This document shows, piece by piece, positions 28,701 through 36,746 of a DNA stretch of 64,000 bases; position 1 is the first letter of the stretch, and each line of letters begins with the position of its first letter. The notes below the pieces were generated by a model that worked only from the letters and a program-made list of their open reading frames with translations, was not told the DNA's origin and did not search any database. Both the position numbers and the translations under genes were made by a program. The stretch comes from Dyadobacter sediminis (GTDB taxonomy: Bacteria > Bacteroidota > Bacteroidia > Cytophagales > Spirosomataceae). The stretch spans positions 806,001 through 870,000 of the forward strand of contig NZ_VCEI01000025.1 of the NCBI RefSeq assembly GCF_005860765.1. The letters are read 5' to 3'.

Positions 28701-28991
28701 CAATGTCTTTTCCCATTCAACGATTCCGGATGAAGCTATTTTTATGACCCGGAAATCATCGAAATTTTGAAAGTCTGAAGACGGAGGAATTGCAGAGAAA
28801 GTACCTGCAACGATATACCCGCCATCCCGGGTTGCCGTTACAGACCTGAATTTATCTACGCCCGCTTTCGGGTACAGCCATCCCCATTCAATGCCGGGCT
28901 GTGCATAGGCGGCTGCCGCTGTGAAAAGAAAAAAGGACAAGAGAAGAAGTTTCCTGCCGGCGAGGCATCGGTGAAGTAAATCTGGTGACAT
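25725..28991 (-). CDS. T9SS sorted surface protein, tandem paralogue
   Basis: This 1088-residue protein has the same domain order as its downstream neighbour. After the signal peptide (cut after AYA, about residue 30) come seven propeller-like repeats with W-D-K-T-x-G-G, a BACON-like domain, an Ig-like domain, malectin (INAGGKAFTTADG), a DNRLRE stalk (PVADAYVRYGSSS) and the T9SS tail (FPNPAQKRFTVQIG to the final KVLITE). The two genes clearly arose by duplication, but each has its own terminator or promoter, and spacers between repeats have diverged. Likely a glycan- or surface-binding protein; the ligand is unknown. Confidence 0.88.
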   Translation of the reverse strand: MSPDLLHRCLAGRKLLLLSFFLFTAAAAYAQPGIEWGWLYPKAGVDKFRSVTATRDGGYIVAGTFSAIPPSSDFQNFDDFRVIKIASSGIVEWEKTLGGAGSEYEPRIVQTADGGYLVGGTSTSDKSADKSENDRSAIEYERGDFWIIKLSANGTMQWEKTIGGNKSDRLAVIRPTADGGYLLGGSSFSDISADKTTAAKGWDDFWIVKINAGGAIQWDKTFGGSGQEGLGGLLITSDGILLGGYSDSNASGDKSENAKGIWDYWLVKLSPDGTKLWDKTIGGDQFDEMVDMQATSDGGVIIGGNSESGISGDKSEKSRGEWYDHWIVKTDALGNIQWDKTLGGSKSESLGSVRQTPDGGYIISGVSESGISGDKTLPNRGTFSAWLVKLDATGKKLWEKTPGGDGSDDFSRGTRTIPTADGGYLMIGSAGGSTGSGDIMQKPLQEDGWIVKLQADGNTKKLAFSAETLDFDLFSSTPDSVRNVIISASAGMPEITLRKSDAKWLDLPSPATGSVPFTVKTAGVRPNRYSSLVTAVAPGYVRAVLKVNLLLKDATMAPKLNRIGDKELLPGGTLNFTATATTRYGQTKTFSLLNPLAGATINASTGAFNWAAPFQTGSYSFTVRVSAVNYPYLYEDETFTVKVVDPADATVIRINAGGKAFTTADGHVFQADTFYVRNTRTSSAEGVEILNTQDDELYRSGRCDHNFSYQIPVQSGIYRVTLHFAEIYWGVSPNRPANIYRRRFHVEAEGQRKLDDYKILQKAGAPLTAVQESFEASVTDGFLNLDFLKGRSDLPRVSAIEVQAIQPLSLLSIAPVADAYVRYGSSSQANYGLEQTIDLKETTKAELARTAYIKFSLARASDVLSAKLRIYGRNYEGTNYVRVGLTGIDNDSWSETGITGSNAPTGPSTFLQSFAIAGYHHTARFFEVDITEYVQMQFAQDKILTLKLADLSDSNKRIIFNSRENAVNPPELLVVTSFPTNSSTRMTEVHTSDRIETETESELAASSVFPNPAQKRFTVQIGNRHQENISLELINATGISYPVKTNEELHAGSKVEADVSGLSLNKGIYLLKVHSSNTSEILKVLITE

Positions 28992-29017
28992 GGAACGTGA
29001 GCTGGTTTGACTTTTAC

Positions 29018-29025
29018 CAAAGATA
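29018..29025 (-). promoter_or_regulatory. Candidate -7 element for the T9SS gene
   Basis: The minus strand reads TATCTTTG, a match to TAnnTTTG, 26 bases before the start at 28991. No convincing -33 box. Confidence 0.38.
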
Positions 29026-29312
29026 ATCCATATGACTGCTGCCGCTTACTATAAACCTTGGCGCAACTTATTAAACGGAAACCGGCCCGGTGCCGATGCG
29101 GCTTGTTTTTTCAGTTTTAAGTCTGCTGGCGAGCTGAACGGGAAAGAACGCACTGACAAACAAGTGGCATGATAATTACGGGTCTGTAAATCTAATACCG
29201 GTGCATGCCAGGAAAAATACGTCAAGCAAGCTTGTTGAAAAGCAGGCTTTTAACTTTTTCAAAGGATTGAATCAGAATTGAAAAAGTTAATTGCTGTATC
29301 AAAAAGAATGCT
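29026..29312. other. Divergent intergenic region, no further feature
   Basis: Between the T9SS promoter candidate and the trehalase start I see no repeat, hairpin or short gene that can be supported. A trehalase promoter is expected here but none matches the consensus well. Confidence 0.4.
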
Positions 29313-30935
29313 TTGCAAACCTGGTCTGATGCTTTTTATACTCCCGTTTCCAACCTAAACAGAACCAGATTGTACCCACTTGCTGAACCTTCATTTACTT
29401 ACGGTCACACGCATATTTCTCCCGAAGATTTGTACGGAAGTTTATTCCAGGACGTTCAGAACAGCTCTATTTTCGAAGATTCCAAAACTTTTGCCGATGC
29501 GGTTCCATTGCAGGAACCGGCTTTGATTATGGAAAAATATCATCAGGAAAAGGATCGTTCGGGATTTGACCTGGCCGGATTTGTCAACGAATATTTTCGC
29601 ATTTCGGCCCATATCCTTTCCACGTTTGAACCCGACCGAAGCCAGTCTGTTACCGAGCACATCGAAAAATTATGGCCTGTGCTGACCAGGCAGCCGGAAA
29701 GCCAGGAGCTCGGCGGTTCGCTGATCCCTTTGCCCGAACCTTATGTGGTGCCGGGCGGGCGTTTCCGGGAAATTTATTATTGGGACAGTTATTTCACAAT
29801 GCTGGGGTTAAAAGAATCGGGGAAGACAGAACTGATCGGGCATATGATCAATAATTTTGCTTACCTGATCGAAAGTTTCGGATTTATTCCTACTGCCAAC
29901 CGTACTTATTATCTGAGCCGTTCGCAACCGCCTTTCTTCTCCCTGATGGTGAAACTGTACAGCGAGGCAGGAGGAAAGCAGATCCTGAAAAAATACCTTC
30001 CGCATATGCAGCGCGAATATGATTACTGGATGGATGCGGGCGACACGAAAGGGGATTTCAGTACGCACCGCAGGATCGTAAACCTTCCTGACGGAAATAT
30101 CCTGAACAGATACTGGGACGATAAATGCACACCGAGGCCGGAATCCTACATAGAGGATGTGGAACTTGGCCATGAGGCTTTTACAAAGTATAAGGCTCCG
30201 CCCGAAGATACTTGCCGGCACATCAGGGCAGCAGCCGAATCCGGCTGGGATTTCAGCAGCCGCTGGTTTGCGGATGAAAACGATTTTGCAACGGTCCACA
30301 CAACGGATATTTTACCGGTCGACCTGAACTGTCTGATGTATTTTCTGGAAAAAACGCTTGCAGAAGCATACCAGCTTGAAGAAAATACGGAATTGCACGA
30401 GGCTTATGAAACAAAGGCTGCGCGGCGTGCCGGTGCAATCCAGACCTATTTCTGGGACGCCAGCAAGCGGTATTACATGGACTATGATTTTAAAAAGCGT
30501 GATTTTACAGAAGCCGTAACGCTCGCCGGCGCTTTTCCCTTGTTTTTCAAACTGGCCTCCAGACCGCAGGCACGCTTTGTAAAGGCTTATATACGCCTGA
30601 GTTTCATGAAATCCGGCGGATTGTTGACATCAAAGATAAAATCCGGGCAACAGTGGGATGCCCCGAACGGATGGGCGCCCTTGCAATGGATTGTTTACAA
30701 AGGATTACGGAATTACGACTTTCACCAGATTGCTGACGAACTTTCAGCAGAATGGCTCGGGCTTATCGACAAGGAATTCAAACATTCCGGAAGGATGCTT
30801 GAAAAATACAATGTCTCTGACACCAACCTCATTGCTGGCGGCGGAGAATACGAAATTCAGGAAGGCTTTGGCTGGACCAATGGCGTTTACCTGCGGATGA
30901 AGAATAAAAAGTTGCTCCGAACACTGGAAGGTTGA
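29313..30935 (+). CDS. treF: Alpha,alpha-trehalase (GH37), cytosolic type
   Basis: The 540-residue protein carries both GH37 signatures: PGGRFREIYYWDSYF (147-161) and QWDAPNGWAP (447-456). The glycine-rich lid GGGEYEIQEGFGWTNGV lies near the C-terminus. It hydrolyses trehalose to two glucose molecules. No signal peptide is present, and the N-terminus contains the conserved PEDLYGSLFQDVQ / FEDSKTFADAVP segment, as in cytosolic TreF. The start is a problem: no in-frame ATG precedes that segment, so TTG at 29313 is the best choice; an ATG at 29308 is in another frame. It is a single gene. Confidence 0.9.
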   Translation: MQTWSDAFYTPVSNLNRTRLYPLAEPSFTYGHTHISPEDLYGSLFQDVQNSSIFEDSKTFADAVPLQEPALIMEKYHQEKDRSGFDLAGFVNEYFRISAHILSTFEPDRSQSVTEHIEKLWPVLTRQPESQELGGSLIPLPEPYVVPGGRFREIYYWDSYFTMLGLKESGKTELIGHMINNFAYLIESFGFIPTANRTYYLSRSQPPFFSLMVKLYSEAGGKQILKKYLPHMQREYDYWMDAGDTKGDFSTHRRIVNLPDGNILNRYWDDKCTPRPESYIEDVELGHEAFTKYKAPPEDTCRHIRAAAESGWDFSSRWFADENDFATVHTTDILPVDLNCLMYFLEKTLAEAYQLEENTELHEAYETKAARRAGAIQTYFWDASKRYYMDYDFKKRDFTEAVTLAGAFPLFFKLASRPQARFVKAYIRLSFMKSGGLLTSKIKSGQQWDAPNGWAPLQWIVYKGLRNYDFHQIADELSAEWLGLIDKEFKHSGRMLEKYNVSDTNLIAGGGEYEIQEGFGWTNGVYLRMKNKKLLRTLEG

Positions 30936-31118
30936 TTCCGCAATTTTCCTGAACTTTTACGAAATATTGGCATATAGCCTGACAATATGACTGTATTCAA
31001 AAACAGACATATCAGTTACTTCAAGGCAGGTTTTTTTACCATTATGCCGTTTTAAGGGCCTGTTTTGCCCCATTCAGACTTGCTGTTCTGAACCGGTAAT
31101 GCACTTTGCCGGGCACAA

Positions 31119-31126
31119 TATTTTTG
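31119..31126 (+). promoter_or_regulatory. Candidate -7 element of the export operon
   Basis: TATTTTTG matches TAnnTTTG and lies 33 bases before the ATG at 31160. A matching -33 box is not clear. Confidence 0.38.
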
Positions 31127-31159
31127 TGTTAAGAACATTAAGTTTCAACACATTAAATT

Positions 31160-31441
31160 ATGATTAAAATTATCCAACGTCAAAAAGTTGTAGATTTTAC
31201 CGCCTTCGTTATTAGCTTTGTTTTGAATATTTGCCTGCTATATACCTTCTTCCTTAATCCGGCTGTTCAGGTGTTTTTCATGATCATCATTTTTTCTGTA
31301 TTTATAAGCCTTTGTTTATCAAAGAAGTATAAAACGTTATCAATGCATTCGGCAACGTATCCAAACGATGCTTGCGATAATGTGCATGCCTATGAAAAAA
31401 TTTTGAAATCACAAAGCCGCTTGCCGGCCTTCTTGCTGTAA
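31160..31441 (+). CDS. Small membrane protein, unknown, leading the export operon
   Basis: This 93-residue protein is unrecognised. It has two hydrophobic helices (about 12-32 and 36-53) separated by a short turn with Asn-Pro, then a polar C-terminal tail with one Cys and two His. It lies 54 bp before the ABC-type membrane protein on the same strand and follows a candidate promoter, so it is probably co-transcribed. It could be an accessory subunit, a regulator or the exported product's partner; the sequence does not decide. Composition is more AT-rich than the genes behind it. Confidence 0.55.
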   Translation: MIKIIQRQKVVDFTAFVISFVLNICLLYTFFLNPAVQVFFMIIIFSVFISLCLSKKYKTLSMHSATYPNDACDNVHAYEKILKSQSRLPAFLL

Positions 31442-31495
31442 AAGGTCTTTAAGAACTAAAAGGCATATGAAATAAAAGTAAACAAATACCAACCG

Positions 31496-32503
31496 ATGAA
31501 GAAAGGACATCATGTCGAAACACCGACTCCGTGGGAGCGATTGATAGGGATACTTTACGTGGAAAGGACCACAATCAACTATATTTTTATTTATGCCATC
31601 CTCATCGGTCTGATCGGACTTACGCTGCCGCTGGGAACAACGGCAGTTTTTAACTTTCTGTCCAACGGTGCACTGTACAGTTCTACGTATATATTGATCG
31701 GTGTTGTGCTGCTGGGAGTGGTGACCGGAGGCTTGTTGCTGATTGGTCAGCTGACGCTCGTTGAAGTAATCGAACAGAAAATTTTTGCGAAAGCAGCACT
31801 TGAATTTGCCTACCGTTTTCCAAGGATCAAAAAAAACGAATTCAGCGGTGAGAACCCGCCGGAACTTGTAAACCGTTTTTTTGATGTGATTACCATCCAG
31901 AAAGGGCTTACCAAATTGCTCGTGGACGTCGTCGCATCCACTGTCCAGATCTTTTTTGCGGCCATTCTGCTTTCTTTTTATCATCCGATTTTTATCGTGT
32001 TCGGTGTGTTTACCGTACTGGTCATACTGCTGATGCTGGGCTTGTTCTACAAAAGAGGCGTGATGACAAGCATTGACGAGTCGGAGTACAAATATGAAGT
32101 GGTAGCTTATCTTGAATCCGTAGCTGCCGATCTTGACCAGTACCGGTATCAGTCCGACAAACTCACGAAAGTCATTCTGGAAACGGACAGGATTACGTCC
32201 CGATACCTGAAAGCCAGAAACGCACACTTTCTGATCCTGAAAAAATTCTTTGCAAGTTCGGTCGTCCTGCGTACCATACTGATGGGCGGGCTCTTACTTC
32301 TGGGTTCTTATTACGTCATTGAGCGGCAAATGACACTGGGCCAGTTTGTAGCGGCCGAGGTAATTGTCGTACAAATCAGTTATGCCGTTGAAAAATTTAT
32401 GACAAGTCTGAATACACTATTTGATATGGTAACAGGAAGCGAAAAGCTTGCAGCTGTTACCGATCTTGAACTTGAAGAAAGCGAGGTGAACAATGGCTGG
32501 TAA
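31496..32503 (+). CDS. ABC exporter transmembrane domain without ATPase domain
   Basis: The 335-residue protein resembles the membrane half of type I secretion ABC transporters. It has six helices, with hydrophobic spans near 27-47, 60-82, 155-175, 180-195, 250-275 and 278-300, and cytoplasmic loop motifs around NPPELVNRFFDVITIQKGL. It then stops within the usual linker (KLAAVTDLELEE) before any nucleotide-binding domain. No Walker A, signature or Walker B motif occurs here or in the overlapping downstream frame, and there is no N-terminal peptidase domain. The next gene, a HlyD adaptor, overlaps by 11 bp. The ATPase, if needed, must come from elsewhere. Confidence 0.78.
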   Translation: MKKGHHVETPTPWERLIGILYVERTTINYIFIYAILIGLIGLTLPLGTTAVFNFLSNGALYSSTYILIGVVLLGVVTGGLLLIGQLTLVEVIEQKIFAKAALEFAYRFPRIKKNEFSGENPPELVNRFFDVITIQKGLTKLLVDVVASTVQIFFAAILLSFYHPIFIVFGVFTVLVILLMLGLFYKRGVMTSIDESEYKYEVVAYLESVAADLDQYRYQSDKLTKVILETDRITSRYLKARNAHFLILKKFFASSVVLRTILMGGLLLLGSYYVIERQMTLGQFVAAEVIVVQISYAVEKFMTSLNTLFDMVTGSEKLAAVTDLELEESEVNNGW

Positions 32504-33845
32504 TTTGGTGGAAAATGAAACCTGGGAGGACATGGGCGTCCTTTCCAAAAACGAGGTCCTGAAAACGAGATGGCCGAAACTTCTGGGCAGGATCATGCTG
32601 GTGCTGCTTCTGCTTTTCATTATTGTTCTCTTTCTGCCGTGGCGGCAAACCATCTCCGGTCGCGGGCACATTACCGCACTCAGGCCGGAAGACAGACCGC
32701 AAACCGTTCAGAACCAGATTGGCGGCCGGATTGAACATTGGGCTGTAAGAGAAGGGCAGCGTGTAAATAAAGGCGATACGATCCTGATCATTTCGGAAAC
32801 CAGCCAGTCCTATTTTGACCCTGAACTGCCGTTGCGTCTGCAGGAACAGCTAATGGCAAAAAGAGGAAGTGAAGAGGCAGCAGCCCAGAAAATGGCAGCA
32901 ACTACGGCTCAGATGCAGGCATTGAACAAAGGTCTGACGATCAAGCTGAACGCAGCGCAGAACAAAGTCCGGCAGGCCGAAAATTACGTGAAAATTGACA
33001 GTGCGGAGCTCGTGGCGGTCGAGCGGTTTTTTGAAATTACCAAATCGCGCCTTGAACGGTATGAAACCGGTTACCGCAACGGGCTTTTTTCACTGACGGA
33101 TATCGAATCCCGCAGGCTTAAACTGCAGGAAGACAATGCCAAAGTGGTCAGTCAGCAAAACAAGCTCAGCAATTCGGTGCAGTCGCTGCAAAATGCGCGC
33201 ATCGAGCTGGACAATATCCGGGCGGAATATGAACAGTCACTGGCCAAGGCGCAGTCTGACATGAGCTCGGCAGTTTCCAGCAGGGTTAGCGTGCAGGGAG
33301 AAATCTCCAAGCTGCGCAATGAAATTTCAAACATTAACATTCGGCGCGGTCTGTATGTGGTCCGCGCACCTCAAAGCGGCTATGTGGTTAAAACGTTAAA
33401 AGCGGGAATCGGTGAGAATATAAAGGAAGGTGAGTCCATTGCAACGCTTCAGCCGGAAACGCCGATGGTAGCAGCAGAAATTTATGTGGACGGAATGGAT
33501 GTTCCGCTGATCCTGAACAACAGCGATGTGCGCCTGCAGTTTGAAGGCTGGCCGTCTGTCCAGTTTTCCGGCTGGCCATCGGTCGCGGTGGGTACTTTTG
33601 CGGGAAAAGTGTCGGTGATTGACCTGGTGAGCAGCGAAGGCGGCAAGTACCGTCTGCTCGTAAAGCCAACCGTCCCCGTTCCGGAAAAAGACCAGCCCTG
33701 GCCCAAACAGCTGCGGCAGGGGTCGGGTGTTTACGGCCGTGTTATTCTCAGGTCTGTTCCGTTATGGTACGAAATCTGGCGACTGCTCAACGGATTTCCG
33801 CCGAGCCTGAATGCCGAGCCGAAAGAAGAGGCAGCAACTAAATGA
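32493..33845 (+). CDS. HlyD-family periplasmic adaptor (membrane fusion protein)
   Basis: This is a 450-residue protein with one N-terminal transmembrane helix (about 31-50) and the order expected of type I secretion adaptors. A first lipoyl half is followed by a long coiled coil (about 110-310, rich in heptads), the second lipoyl half (YVVRAPQSGYVVKTLKAGIG) and a beta-barrel region to the end. It would bridge the inner-membrane component and the TolC channel. It overlaps the membrane-domain gene by 11 bp and the TolC gene by 4 bp (ATGA), so the three are translationally coupled. Confidence 0.9.
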   Translation: MAGNLVENETWEDMGVLSKNEVLKTRWPKLLGRIMLVLLLLFIIVLFLPWRQTISGRGHITALRPEDRPQTVQNQIGGRIEHWAVREGQRVNKGDTILIISETSQSYFDPELPLRLQEQLMAKRGSEEAAAQKMAATTAQMQALNKGLTIKLNAAQNKVRQAENYVKIDSAELVAVERFFEITKSRLERYETGYRNGLFSLTDIESRRLKLQEDNAKVVSQQNKLSNSVQSLQNARIELDNIRAEYEQSLAKAQSDMSSAVSSRVSVQGEISKLRNEISNINIRRGLYVVRAPQSGYVVKTLKAGIGENIKEGESIATLQPETPMVAAEIYVDGMDVPLILNNSDVRLQFEGWPSVQFSGWPSVAVGTFAGKVSVIDLVSSEGGKYRLLVKPTVPVPEKDQPWPKQLRQGSGVYGRVILRSVPLWYEIWRLLNGFPPSLNAEPKEEAATK

Positions 33846-35332
33846 TTACGATAAAAGGAGCAGGAATAATGTTCAGCATTAAGCATTTAACGAAAAACAG
33901 GCTGATACTTTCTTTGGTATATATGCTTGTTGCACATTCTGTAACATGTCGTGCACAAACGGATACATTGAATCAAACTGCGCGGGTATTTGCATTGAAT
34001 GATTTTGAGCAGATAGTTCTTGCGAATCATCCTGTTGTAAAGCAGGCCGGACTGCTGACCGACGAGGCAAGGGCGAAAGTGCAGCAGGCATGGGGCGATT
34101 TTGATCCGGCTCTGAAAAGTTATTTCGGCAGGAAAACATTCGGTAATACGGAATATTATAACAATTGGTCAAACGAGCTAAAAATTCCTGTATGGCTTGG
34201 AGGAGCAGATCTGAAGGTCGGATATGACCGCTTTGTAGGAACTTACACCAACCCGGAAACCCGGACGGGAGTACCCGGCCTTACCGGACTTGGGCTGAGT
34301 ATTCCCATTGGTCAGGGATTTCTGATTGATTCAAGAAGGAATACGCTTAGGCAGTCCAAAGTAATGGTGAATTATGCAGAAGCAGAAAAAATCAAACAGA
34401 TCAATCAGGTCTGGTTTACCGCAGTAAAGGATTACTGGAACTGGTTTTATGCCTATCGTCAGTACGAGCTGATCCGCGAAGGCGCTGACCTGGCATACAA
34501 AAGGTTTGTGGCAGTGAAAAATCAGACGCTGCTCGGTGACAAGCCGGCCATAGATTCCGTAGAAGCCGCCATTACTTTTCAGGAACGCAGCCTTCAGCTT
34601 GAAAAAATTAAGGTGGAACTGAATAACACGCGCCTGCTGATGTCGAATCATCTCTGGAACGAGCGTGAAGAGCCGGTGGAACTGACAGAAAATACGGTTC
34701 CTCAGAATACCGAGCCGCCTGCTTCCGCTTATTACAGAAGCCAGCTTGAAACCCTGATCGATAATGCGTCCAGCACACATCCGGAACTTTTGATGTTAAA
34801 GAATAAAGGCCTGCAACTTCAGCTGGAAAGAAATTACCGGAGGGAAATGCTGAAACCCAAGCTCAACCTCAGCGCCTCACTTATCACCAGCCGAACCGAT
34901 TTCAGCAATTACGTTCCTGAGTATTATGATCTGCAATGGAGTAATTACAAGCTCGGCGTCGATTTTTCATTTCCATTGTTCCTGAGAGCCCAGCGTGGCA
35001 AATTGCAGGAAATAAAAGTAAAGCAACTTGCCCTGCAATATGATGTAAAACAGACGGGACGTGAAATAAACACCAATATTCTCAATGCCTTCAACAACCT
35101 TGTAGCCTATGAATCGCAGCTGGCCATCCAGAACCTCAGCATCGAAAACCAGCAAACCCTGCTCAATGGCGAACTTGCCAAATTCGATCTGGGAGAAAGT
35201 ACGCTCTTTCTGATCAACAGCCGTGAAACCAAGCTTATCGACATGAAAATTAAAATGGCCGAGCTTGTAGCCGGGTATCAGAAAGCCGTTGCGCAGCTTT
35301 ACTATTCAGTTGGTACTATTGCAGAAAGGTAA
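33842..35332 (+). CDS. TolC-family outer-membrane channel
   Basis: This 496-residue protein has a signal peptide (hydrophobic 21-34, cut near CRAQ at about residue 38) and two OEP-type repeats of long helices plus beta strands (FEQIVLANHPVVKQAGLLTD and onward; LETLIDNASSTHPELLMLKN and onward). The GLGLSIPIGQGFLIDSRRNT segment is characteristic of Bacteroidota TolC homologues in secretion operons. The ATG overlaps the hlyD-like stop. Together with the preceding two genes it completes an envelope-spanning export path. Confidence 0.9.
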   Translation: MITIKGAGIMFSIKHLTKNRLILSLVYMLVAHSVTCRAQTDTLNQTARVFALNDFEQIVLANHPVVKQAGLLTDEARAKVQQAWGDFDPALKSYFGRKTFGNTEYYNNWSNELKIPVWLGGADLKVGYDRFVGTYTNPETRTGVPGLTGLGLSIPIGQGFLIDSRRNTLRQSKVMVNYAEAEKIKQINQVWFTAVKDYWNWFYAYRQYELIREGADLAYKRFVAVKNQTLLGDKPAIDSVEAAITFQERSLQLEKIKVELNNTRLLMSNHLWNEREEPVELTENTVPQNTEPPASAYYRSQLETLIDNASSTHPELLMLKNKGLQLQLERNYRREMLKPKLNLSASLITSRTDFSNYVPEYYDLQWSNYKLGVDFSFPLFLRAQRGKLQEIKVKQLALQYDVKQTGREINTNILNAFNNLVAYESQLAIQNLSIENQQTLLNGELAKFDLGESTLFLINSRETKLIDMKIKMAELVAGYQKAVAQLYYSVGTIAER

Positions 35333-35456
35333 ATTTTACTTATATTGACAGATATGCCCGGATACTGACCATGGAATGCTGTTTCAGAAACGTGGCACAT
35401 GCAGGCGTTGTGTCCTGAAAACCTCATAACTACCTCGAATTACGTAGCTTACCTGC

Positions 35457-36722
35457 ATGAAAACGCTTACTGAAAGTCAAAGGCTACGTTACTTTTCTTT
35501 TTTTTACCTGTACGTCATGCAGGGTATACCCGCCGGTTTTGCCCTGATTGCAGTAACAAATTACCTGGCTGCAAAGCAGATCGATGCAAAGTTGCTGGCT
35601 AATTTCGGCGTTTTGGTCGGATTGCCCTGGGCATTCAAATTCGTTTGGGGGCCGCTGGTCGATAAATTTCAGAACTCAGGAATGGGCAGGAGGCGTCCCT
35701 GGGTACTGTTCTCGCAGATAATGGCTTTTCTGGCTTCGCTTCTGCTGCTTTTCTTTACAGATCCTGTAAGTGAATTCAATGTGCTGGTCAGTGCGTTTGT
35801 GCTGCATGGCGTATTTGCTTCCCTGCAGGATATCAGCGTGGATGCCATGGCCATTACCGTAGTGCCGGAACCGGAAAGAGGACGGGCCAACGCCCTAATG
35901 AAGAGCGGTATGGTCAGCGGGCAGGCCATAGGTTCTGCCGGTCTGGCCGTAATTATGCATCATTCCGGTTTTCAGACTGCCGCCATTGTTCAATCGTCCG
36001 TATTGCTTGGGATGACTTTGCTTACCTTTTTCATCCGGGAAAAACCGCAGGATGCTTTCCTTACGTTCAAGGCAGCAGGCTTGCAGCATTCGGGTTCTAT
36101 TGGCGGGCAGCCTTTTCTGAAACTGACCAAAGAACTGATCCGTGCCATGCTGGTACGCAGAAGCCTGCTTCTTTTTTTTGCCGTAGCTGCGGTGTTTATC
36201 AGTGAGCGTTTGTTCCAGCGCATTTTTACACTTCATCTCATACAAAAACTTAACTGGAGCGATACGTCGGTGTCCGTACTAAGCGGTACTTACGGTACCA
36301 TTACTGCAGTAAGCATTGCGATAATCGGTGGCTGGCTGTCGGATCGTATGGGTGCATTGCGTATGTTGCTGGGAGTAACACTGGTAATGGGAGCGGGCTT
36401 TATCGGCTTTTCCCTGCTATCGACTTCGTGGATTCATTTCAAGGTATCCACATCCGGATTGCTTTTGCGGCAAATGTTTGAATCTCTGTTCAGTATTGCT
36501 GCCCTGCCTGTGCTCATGAGCGTGTGCCGCCGCCATATAGCAGCTGCTCAGTTCGGGTTTTACATGGCGCTGAGCAATCAGGCCGATGTACTGGGTATCT
36601 ATATGTCCGGCCTGCTGTTCATTCACTTTCCCGCGTCGGCAATCGGACTGGTTTGCGGAATTGCGATACTGCTGGCGTCTGCACTGATCGGAATTGTCAA
36701 AAAGATGAGTGCAGAGGCATGA
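35457..36722 (+). CDS. MFS transporter, AmpG/PAT-like
   Basis: This 421-residue protein has 12 predicted helices. The segment GVLVGLPWAFKFVWGPLVDK with RRRPWVLFSQ and ASLQDISVDAMA is typical of the AmpG/PAT branch, which moves muropeptides, acetyl-CoA or related compounds inward. DRMGALR marks the second half repeat. It is 124 bp after the export operon, and I see no terminator between, so readthrough is possible. Substrate is not determinable; a siderophore or peptidoglycan-fragment permease are both compatible. Confidence 0.78.
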   Translation: MKTLTESQRLRYFSFFYLYVMQGIPAGFALIAVTNYLAAKQIDAKLLANFGVLVGLPWAFKFVWGPLVDKFQNSGMGRRRPWVLFSQIMAFLASLLLLFFTDPVSEFNVLVSAFVLHGVFASLQDISVDAMAITVVPEPERGRANALMKSGMVSGQAIGSAGLAVIMHHSGFQTAAIVQSSVLLGMTLLTFFIREKPQDAFLTFKAAGLQHSGSIGGQPFLKLTKELIRAMLVRRSLLLFFAVAAVFISERLFQRIFTLHLIQKLNWSDTSVSVLSGTYGTITAVSIAIIGGWLSDRMGALRMLLGVTLVMGAGFIGFSLLSTSWIHFKVSTSGLLLRQMFESLFSIAALPVLMSVCRRHIAAAQFGFYMALSNQADVLGIYMSGLLFIHFPASAIGLVCGIAILLASALIGIVKKMSAEA

Positions 36723-36746
36723 TGCCCCGGATTAGTAACCGGATCA

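Noticed and set aside
22386..28991. Enzymatic (glycosidase) function for the T9SS repeat proteins
   Set aside because: No catalytic motif of any hydrolase family is seen; only binding-type domains and repeats are present.
31496..32503. A frameshifted ABC transporter with its ATPase domain lost to a sequencing error
   Set aside because: The HlyD start overlaps the end of the membrane-domain gene by 11 bp, leaving no DNA for a 220-residue ATPase domain in any frame.
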